From Agaricus subrufescens (taxonomy: Eukaryota > Basidiomycota > Agaricomycetes > Agaricales > Agaricaceae): DNA of 64,000 nt. Position numbers and translations under genes: made by a program. Below the pieces are notes generated by a model. The model did no database searches. It was not told the DNA's origin and saw nothing but the letters and a program-made list of their open reading frames with translations. Below are positions 56,434-64,000 of the stretch, piece after piece; position 1 is the first letter of the stretch, and the number at the start of each line of letters is the position of its first letter. The stretch spans positions 1,609,894-1,673,893 of the forward strand of contig CM057063.1 of NCBI GenBank assembly GCA_029945375.1, read 5' to 3'.

Positions 56434-57863
56434 TCATCGCCGTCCCCCCGTGGCCAGAGGATGAGCTCCGAAGCTGAGATTAATCACCGACTCTGAACTC
56501 GAGCTCCCCACGTCAACAAGCAGCGGCTCGTCCCGGTAGCTCCCCTTGCTCGGTATCCGAGGACCGGCTTCTAGAATTATATCCTCGTCCTCATCTACAT
56601 CATCGTAGAAGCTCTCTAGATCATCATCCGAGTCATCACGACCATCATCATCCCTTCTCAGCAGTAACCTTTCTCCCGCCTTCTTTGCCAATCCGAGTCC
56701 CGGCGGACCAACCGCTAGAATTCTATCCTCAGGGTCATCAACATATGCCTCGACCGGCTCCGCGATCAGTCCTGTTTGGTCCTCGAGGTCCTCGACTTTG
56801 GTCCGAAACCAATACCGCAGCCCGACAGGGATCAGCACACCCACAGCAATGGCTGCAAGTGTGAAGAAATTGCGCCAGCTGATCAGATGGAAATCATCTG
56901 GGCTCGTCATGTCATCCAATCCGCCGCCGATGGTCGTGTGTATCACCGTCACCCCAAGGATCCCCAATGCGGTGCTCACCCAAAAAGGCACGATGCCGAT
57001 CCCGACATGGGGACAGAGAACGTTGACAACCCAGTGCGGCGGCAATGGCGCAATGCGGAGCACGATGAGGAACGAGATCATGTTCTCCTTATTGGCTTGG
57101 ATCTTGTCGGCCCACCTGTCTAGCACAGCTTTCCACTTTGGGAGCGTAAGCAGAGCAGGGCCGAGTGCAGCTGAAATCAGGTAGCAGAGCGTTGCTCCTG
57201 TGGCCACACAGCAGCAGGCCAAAGGCAGGGCCCTGGCAACACCCCATACAGCGCCGCCGAGGATCGATAGGTACATTGAACCGGGTAACGAGAAGGCCTG
57301 CAGGCTGCGCAGCACAACAAAAAAAAAACAAATAAACATCAGACCAGAAGAATATCGTGAGATGATGCAGAAAGGGGGGGGGCGACGCACAAGAGGTATG
57401 TGATAACATAGCAGATGACGATCCTGTAGGGATAGATGTCGCGGTATTTCTTGAGCAGGCCGTTGAGGTCCTGGAGCTGGGCAAAGGACTTGGGTATGCG
57501 CAGTAGGGGACGGTCCGCACTTGATCACTAGTGTGAGAACAAGTCGATTGCGAGACATGGGGACAGTACTCACTCTTCCAAAGTGGGAAGCGCGATCCAG
57601 AGGGTGCCGCCGAGCAGGATAGTGCTGACGAGGAAGATGCAGGCCATTTTGAGCGTCGCCTGGAAGATGACCCGTCCGGAAGAGGGCCGGGGCTGGGAGG
57701 GGGTGGTGCCGTAGGAATGGGGGTCGGGGGAGAGGAGAGGAGAAGTGACGGAGGAGGGCTGGCTGCGGGGGGCATCGTCGTCGGCCACGGTGGCGAGGGT
57801 GTACATGGAGTCGGATCGGTGGAGGGGGCGAGGATGGTGGTCGAGAACGAGCAGAGGCGGCAT
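56434..57863 (-). CDS. VTT/DedA (SNARE-associated Golgi) domain membrane protein
   Basis: Exons 57863-57574, 57519-57391, 57304-56434 (1290 nt, 429 residues from ATG 57863; the in-frame ATG giving MYTLATVADD is an alternative). A cytosolic N-terminus precedes a TM segment (MACIFLVSTILLGGTLWIAL), the domain core with AFSLPGSMYLSILGGAVWGV (the F-x-P-G-S-x4-L-x-G-x2-[FW]G-type motif of TMEM41B/VMP1/Tvp38 proteins), RIAPLPPHWVVNV, and further TM helices, then a long acidic C-terminal tail. Relatives are ER/Golgi lipid scramblases; the same role here is inference. Intron 2 carries a C-run and a T/TG-rich stretch. Confidence 0.9.
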
Positions 57864-58044
57864 GGAAGAGCAGAGTGTTCTGACCAACGGTATATTACTA
57901 AGTAGAGCTCCTAAACCAGGGTTGGGCCAAACAGGGCCACACAGACTACAGCTCGCTGATTGCGCTTGGATGCTTGCCCCGCCAGAGCAGAGCACTCCTC
58001 GCGTCCCCCACCGACACGCGCATCGCCCAGCCAGTCCCGCAAAA

Positions 58045-61000
58045 ATGATCCCCAGCCCCCTCGGCGGCCAGAACGGCGCCCAGCCCCCCTCGTCGCTCCA
58101 ATCGGCCCTCCAGATGGACCAGCACATGCAGCTGCAGCAGGGGCTGCCGCCCGCGCCCGGCCAGCTGTCCCCGAACGGAAGTGCCCCGAAACGGCGCCGA
58201 CGACCCGACGACGAGGGAGGGGGAGGAGCCGAGCCGCGTCGATTACGTCGGTCGCATGAGGCGTGTGCGAGATGCAGGAGCAAGAAAATCAAGGCAAGTC
58301 CCGTCGGTCTCCCCCGACGGCAACTTCCAGTCCTACCCGTCGCTTCCGCTCATTCTCTCTCCAGTGCGACTCGAAACACCCAAGATGTACCGCCTGTGCC
58401 ACCGCGGGCACTGTCTGCGAGCAGGAGGACCGCCACCGCCAGAAACTCACCCCCCGTGGCCTCACCATGCGGATGGAGCAGATGCTCGCGCAGTGCGAGG
58501 CGCTCCTCAAGCATTTTGTCCAGGACTTTGACATCAACCGCCTCGACGAGTTCCTCGCCCGCCAGGGCATCGATCCCAGCTCCATCACCGCCGCCAACCT
58601 CTCAGCAGACTTCCAGATCCAGGAGGGCGGCGCCCCCAGGCCCTTCCAAATCGATGGCCCGCCCAATCAGCAGCCGTCCCCCAAGGCATACCCCATGTAT
58701 CCAGGCCCTCCCATGCTGCCCCCGTACCCGCACCACATGATGCACTATCCCGGCCCTTATCCCCCGCCCTTGCACCCCCATATGCAGGGCCCCCCCGGCA
58801 TCTATCCGCCCTTCCCCCCGCCCGGCCCCTATGGCCCTCCTCCCCCCGGCCACCCAGGTTCTCTCCCTCCCCACCAGGCCCAGGCTCCGCCTCCGGCTTC
58901 TATCCAGCAGCAGCAAGACCGTTCAGCCCCGCCTGCCAAGGGGACCGATCCAAATGGTAACGACTTGTCCAGCCCGGATAATCTCGCCAGGGCCTTCGGT
59001 GTCTCTCCTAATATCGTCGTGGACCTTAAGCTCACCGGGGACAGGGAGGACCTTGCCGTCGGTCACAACGGTCTTTTGTCCGGCCGGGATAGGAGCGTTC
59101 ACGAACTCATGAAACCGCACGAGCCCGCGCATTGGGTAGCTCTCTCACTCCCACGCAGCAGCGGGGCAGCTTCCCAAATTTTGGCCCTCACTAGTCCCAC
59201 GGAACCTCCTGCAACCGACCCGTCCATCACTATCTGGCTGCCCAAGGATAGGACTATGCTCAATAAAATCGTTGATGTCTACTTTAAGCGCCTTAACGTT
59301 CATCGTCCGGTATTCACTCGCGCCGACTTTGACAAAATCGTGAACGACATGTACGACGAGTCTACCGTCTGTCACGATCCTGGTCACATTTGCAGCGTTT
59401 ATCTCATCCTGGCCCTTGGCACACTCAGCGAGCTCAACCACCGAACGGCACTGGACGCCGAAATGGACAAGTCTGACTCGAAATCCCATGTTTCTACTCA
59501 AGGTCTTATGCCCAACGACTGGCCTAGTCAAGACGAGTTCTTTGCTCGGGCACTTTCGATCAAGGACGACTTGCGTGTGTCTGTATCAAGTCTCCAGGCT
59601 TTGATCCTCCTTCACTGGTATTTATACACTGAAGTATGTCACGTGTCCCCCTTCGTAATGACCTCCCGTGCTAACACCAGCCTCAGAGGCAAGGTAGAAC
59701 TCTCTGGCGTCTGGTCGGAAGCCTCGTCCACCTGTCTATTGAGCTTGGGCTGCATCACGACCCCATGACGCAATACGTTTCCTCTTCATCTTCGTCCGCG
59801 TCTCCTTCTCAAGGTAGCATGGTTCCTTTGTTCACTGAAGAGGAATGTAAATTGCGAATACGTCTTTGGGGTATTGTTCTCATTCACGATCGAGGCACAT
59901 CCATCCTCTTGGGTCGCCCCCTGGCTATTGCTCCTTCTGACACCAATACGCCTCGCCCGGTTCGAACTAAGTCTATACATTACGAGGAATTTTCCGAGCA
60001 CTTTGAACTATCAGGCCCCATTGCAGAACTCCAGGCGGACATCATAAACAGCCTCTATACTCCCAAGAGACAAGCAGGAGATACGGTTATGCGTAATGCC
60101 ACACGAATCATCAAGAGTATGGTCGAGTTGAGAAAAGGATTGCCAGAAAAGTACAAATTTTACTTCAATGGAACAGAAGACTGGCCGCTTGAAAAGAAGA
60201 GCAAATTGGTGCAAACCATCACCGAAGACGAAGGTCTCACTCTGCTGAAGCTTGGTATTTCAAGAATTCTACTCCTTCGAGCCCTTTTCAGTTCCTCGGA
60301 GTTGTGCTTAGCTAATCGACACAAAGCATTGATTGATGGTACGTTTCAACGTGATTGATGACCCCATTATTGATATGTAATCCGTTCCCACTAGCTATCA
60401 TCGCCTCTCACAATATCATCGTCATCCACAACCAGTTAATTTCTTCGCCCGATGTTGGTTTCTTTACGTCGCCCATTCCGCTCCACATTGCGGCCATGGT
60501 TATTCTGTTCGGCCACATGTCAAAGGTCGAAATTTTGCCTCGACAAACTGCGCTCGAAGATCTCTGGATGGCTTTAGACATGATTCCAAGGTTCCGTTGG
60601 CGTTGGGAAAGAAGAGATGCGGCAGGAGGACATCCTCTCATCGCACGACTTGTTGAACGGGTTATGAACGTTGATTTACACTCCATAGGTCCCGCGACCC
60701 ATCCCGTTCTTATTCCTGAGGCAGATTGGGATGAAGATTGTACGCCATCCCCCCGTGCCAACTCTTCGCAGACCACTCCCCCTATCTCGAATGCCACATA
60801 TGGTCAAAGTAACGCTGTCCCTTATGGTAGTGTCCCTCGACCTATGAATGGAGCGGCCATGGGCCACATTGGTCCCAATACCGTAAACACGAACACACCA
60901 GGTAAAAAGCTTGTGGACATGCCCCCTGGCTTATTCTATCCCTTCTTCCCTGAGGCTCCGGTCAATCAAGAAGTGCTCCAAAGCAACGGTCACCCTCCTC

Positions 61001-61199
61001 AGGCAACTCAAAACGACCCGCAGCAGTATAGTCACCTCTTGGCTGCCGCTGCCGCTGCTCAAGATGAAGGACAGACGAGTGTGTGGATACCACAAGTAAG
61101 CTATTTCCGTTATGAACTTGTAGGCGTACTAATGTTGAAATGCCGTAGGGACCATCGAGACAAAATGTAAATCAATTCGTTCATCCTTCGGGGCAGTGA
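58045..61199 (+). CDS. Zn2Cys6 fungal transcription factor
   Basis: Exons 58045-58293, 58365-59633, 59681-60338, 60395-61095, 61149-61199 (2928 nt, 975 residues). The binuclear cluster is C74-x2-C77-x6-C84-x6-C91-x2-C94-x6-C101; intron 1 lies directly before Cys84 and has a GC donor (AAG|GCAAGT). A Pro/His-rich segment (about 190-290) precedes the middle homology region, which has RQGRTLWRLVGSLVHLSIELGLHHDP and RLRIRLWG-like blocks (EEECKLRIRLWGIVLIHDRG) of the fungal_trans family. The C-terminus is Asn/Ala/Gln-rich. Target genes cannot be inferred. Start codons of this gene and the VTT gene lie 181 bp apart, divergent. Confidence 0.92.
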
Positions 61200-62225
61200 A
61201 CGAATTTGTGTATTGGGGCATGCAAAATCTCAAGGTTCCATCTATCCGAGCATTGACACCATTATCTCACCCAGTTTTTCTCATCGCCTGACTTTGATTA
61301 ATTATATCTCTTTCCCCTTACAGTATGCATGTGTTTTCTGTATACTGTTGTGTCTGCGTGCTCCGTTTAATGGTCTTATTTTCGCCTTTGGTTTGTATTA
61401 TGTTACCTTTTTTTTTTTTTTCCTTCTCCTCTTTTTTCTTCTCCCTGTTCATACTTTTTCAAAGGTATGGGCTTCTTGCCGAAAATGAAACTTTCAAATC
61501 GACTTTTCTTTTTTTTTTTCTCAGCTCCCGCTTCAACCCTTTGTACTATAGCTGGTATTGTTTAATTTTAAAAAAATCTTTTTTTTTCTTTGGGCGCTGT
61601 ATATGATTGAGTCTGAAATGTTGCCTGCGCTAATTGGTGGGTGGCTTGGAAACTGATCGAACATGATGATGGGAATATGAACTATTTGGCAGGTCATATA
61701 TATTCGCGTATCAGCGCAAATCAAAAGCTCGAAGGAAATCATTCATTTGTACCAGTACAAAGTCTATACTGCAATATACATGCTGACCTAGGTAAGAACG
61801 AGGTGGGGCATATGATAGAGTAGATTAAAGGCTATACAATCTATTGCGAAGGTTACAAAAAACAAAGTGTTTTTTGTGTACCCTGAGAACCGGATAAGAA
61901 AGTGTGAAAACGTCTAAAGAGTTAGTATGGCTTGGCATGGATTTTAAACGGGTGCGGAGAGGGGGAGGGTGAAAGGGTATAAAGAGATGATGAGGAAAGG
62001 GACGTTGCTGATTGGACCATGGGTGAAAGGGGTGCGTGCGACCATCCAAAAGGGATGGACAGGATTGGCCAATGCAAAAAAAAAGCCGTCTGTCTAGATT
62101 AGTACAATGTAGATACCGAAGTTAGAGCGGATGTGGGGTTAAGGGGAGATCCGTGTGGTGGGTTGTGCAATAACATTCGTGCACTTGCTTGAAGTTTTAA
62201 AATATATAAAGTTTCCCGCGGGCTT
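61200..62225. other. Intergenic stretch, T-rich
   Basis: 3' flanks of two convergent genes, with several T runs of 8-13 nt (61409-61580). No coding signal. Confidence 0.55.
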
Positions 62226-63426
62226 TCATTGGAGTATTTTTTCCATTTTTTCTAGGGCTGTGTCGACGCCCTTGATCAATCGTGTTACATGTCGGGGGAA
62301 TAAACGTTTGTCGCCCTCTGTAGAGGTTTCAAGGAGAATATTTTGATCGTTGAGTAATGCACGTTCCAGGGCAATGGGTAATCCCAGTGTGATCCGTGTT
62401 AGTTGGATGGTCAATCTTGAACGTCCGAGGATATCGAGGTAAGGGAGTTGTCTGAATTCGTGTTGGACTTCAAGAAGTCTTGAGAGTTCGCAGTGGAGTG
62501 CATGAACACAAGTCCGGCAGGCTAAGTCGGAAAAATGAATAAGTTAGAAACGTGTGATAAAACTGAGACGTGGCTTACTCAATGCTTTTTCACGGATAGC
62601 TTCGAGAGTGAGTAGTACGGAGTTGATACCGTCCTCCCCAAGTCTTAATGAGGGGTGAGCCTCGTGTATCGTTCCTGTATACAAGACATGTCAGCACGGA
62701 AATATTGGTCAGTTTTTGTGTTGTTACATACTTAATAGTGTTTTGATAACCTCTAAATCACCATCCAGAAAGTCATTAAATACACCGATAACGACGCCTT
62801 TGAACGTCTCATCGGCATGAGTAGGTGAGTGTGACGCAAACACATTATATGTCGGGTCGGAAGAACGTGCATCATACGTTCTTTTTAATGAAGGCTTGCT
62901 GAGGACATCATAAGCAACAGCAACCTTCTGAAAGGCGTGGGTTGCATCAGGATTGCCGAGAAACTTACTATAAAGAGTGTGTGAATGGGGAAGAACACAC
63001 AGAGGAAGGAAGACACATACTCCGGGTGACAAGCTCTACTACGGGAGAGATAGGCTCTCCGTAACATCATTTTATCAGGAAGGGGGCCTATTGGCACTCC
63101 CAGAATTTCGTAAAGGGAATCAGTGGACAAGACGCTTTGTACGACTTGTAATCGTTCAATATCAGACTCTGAAGAGCCCGAGAAAAGGTCTGGAGGCTCA
63201 GGGGAGGAGAGACTTCGAGGACAAGAAGACTCAGCCACCCATGTGAGATATCGGCGTTGGTAGCCCTCAATGTCCTTGTCTTCCTCCTCGTCTACGGGCA
63301 GGTGAAAGTACGTGCTCGCTGTTGGGAGGATGAGGAAGTGTTTCGAGAAGGCATTGGAGATTTACCTGTACTGAATGCGTAGGATAACATGGACAGAGCA
63401 ATGGTGTCGTGAATATCACATGCCAT
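62226..63426 (-). CDS. J-domain (Hsp40) protein
   Basis: Exons 63426-63366, 63291-63021, 62967-62732, 62674-62579, 62521-62226 (960 nt, 319 residues). A J domain spans about residues 75-145 (DSLYEILGVPIGPLPDKMMLRRAYLSRSRACHPD, then AFQKVAVAYDVLSKPSLKRTYD, given in parts). The Asp of the obligatory HPD (109-111) is made by splicing across intron 2; without splicing it reads HPE. The C-terminal 180 residues are helical with two Cys (TCRTC) and match no family I recognise. Likely an Hsp70 cochaperone. Tandem after the CobW gene, 27 bp from its stop. Confidence 0.86.
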
Positions 63427-63453
63427 CGTCTCAAGTTTATTTGTTCTAATCTA

Positions 63454-63999
63454 TCAGCCAATCCTTGCTCCTATCAGCTCTGCCAGCTTCTTGACCGCTC
63501 TCTTGACCTCTCCGCGTTCTCCCATCACTGTTAGTCTGATGGTTTCCCCGTCTTCCAGGTACTGACTTCCGGCGCCGCTCCGGACCTCGCTTAAGTCATA
63601 GCGACCAAAGGCCCAGTTAAGGATGTGGACCGTTGAAGCATCGGAGTTGTCGCCGATCAGTCGAACAAAACCCTTCACCCTCCATATGCTCTCTTTCGAA
63701 AGGTCTTGTAAAGCCCTTGTCAGGGTTTCGTGATCGAGTTCTCTTCCTGGCTGAGAAGGATCCTCGGAAGCACCATGTGTATGGTCACTGGAGCCTGAGT
63801 GATGGTGTAAAGGTTTCTTGATGACGCCACCGCTGTATATGGTCACCGTTTCCACTTCATTGTAATGCATCGTATCGGTTTCTCCTGAGCTTGACAATGG
63901 CTTGAGGAATAATTGGGACTGAAGGCCAAAAATAAGGCTAGGATCAACGCCGTTGCGGCCCTGGCACTTGACTTTCGGAGTCAGGTCATTCAGTGTGTT
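63454..63999 (-). CDS. CobW/COG0523 family G3E GTPase, C-terminal part (gene continues beyond window)
   Basis: The minus-strand frame is open from the window edge to the stop at 63454. It contains the end of the GTPase part (LNDLTPKVKCQGRNGVDPSLIFGLQSQLF) and the CobW C-terminal domain (ALQDLSKESIWRVKGFVRL, HILNWAFGRYDL). A His-rich stretch (HHHSGSSDHTHG) is typical of metal-handling members; eukaryotic relatives (ZNG1/CBWD) are zinc chaperones for methionine aminopeptidase. The P-loop and CxCC motif lie outside the window. No intron is needed in the visible part. Confidence 0.88.
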   Translation of the reverse strand, partial: NTLNDLTPKVKCQGRNGVDPSLIFGLQSQLFLKPLSSSGETDTMHYNEVETVTIYSGGVIKKPLHHHSGSSDHTHGASEDPSQPGRELDHETLTRALQDLSKESIWRVKGFVRLIGDNSDASTVHILNWAFGRYDLSEVRSGAGSQYLEDGETIRLTVMGERGEVKRAVKKLAELIGARIG

Positions 64000-64000
64000 C

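Overview
The window looks like a basidiomycete (probably Agaricomycete) nuclear chromosome. The protein-coding genes carry many short introns (mostly 46-70 nt) with CTAAC/CTGAT-like branch sites. The transposable elements belong to families typical of mushroom-forming fungi: a Ty3/gypsy element, Ty1/copia, a Tad-like LINE, Tc1/mariner MITEs and a DUF6589-type protein. Splice models below were derived by hand from reading frame, phase and donor/acceptor/branch motifs. For almost every gene the exon lengths sum to a whole number of codons.

Region 1 (1-24500) is a nest of mobile elements. Bases 1-13002 are a very large Ty3/gypsy retrotransposon that enters the window 46 bp before the end of its 5' LTR and ends with a 1351-bp 3' LTR. 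Its gag, protease and RT-RNaseH-integrase lie in three frames. Each junction has a slippery heptamer directly before the stop codon (G GAT TTT then TGA; A AAT TTT then TAA), predicting two successive -1 frameshifts. Between pol and the 3' LTR it carries two antisense, multi-intron genes, each with its own TATA box; one is intact and one has a single-base frameshift. The gypsy element sits immediately after the FVDD catalytic box of a LINE reverse transcriptase. That LINE lies in a Ty1/copia remnant, next to a second, inverted copia piece. Tc1/mariner relics follow. A MITE is then split by a 5317-bp DNA transposon (18341-23657) with 19-bp terminal inverted repeats and a 9-bp target duplication. 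It holds a DUF6589 gene (two TGA interruptions) and a convergent zinc-knuckle gene.

Region 2 (24500-64000) is a compact, gene-dense host segment. In order: citrate synthase (-), tRNA m7G methyltransferase TRM8 (+), exosome RRP41 (-), nicotinate phosphoribosyltransferase (+), a ZNF830-like protein (+), COX10 (-), U1-70K (+), TIM13 (-), a JJJ1-like J protein (+), PRP18 (-), COX12 (+), a sulfite-oxidase-like enzyme (+), a DUF1748 protein (+), a GH18 chitinase (+), an inositol polyphosphate 5-phosphatase (+), RPS20 (-), a YJU2/CCDC130-like splicing factor (+), an ARID protein (-), a VTT/DedA membrane protein (-), a Zn2Cys6 transcription factor (+), a J-domain protein (-) and the 3' part of a CobW-family gene (-).

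Many neighbours are divergent pairs with start codons only 35-222 bp apart, so bidirectional promoters are likely. Several products meet in common processes: mitochondrial respiration and import (CIT1, COX10, COX12, TIM13) and RNA processing (U1-70K, PRP18, YJU2-like, ZNF830-like, RRP41, TRM8). No rRNA, tRNA or CRISPR array was recognised.
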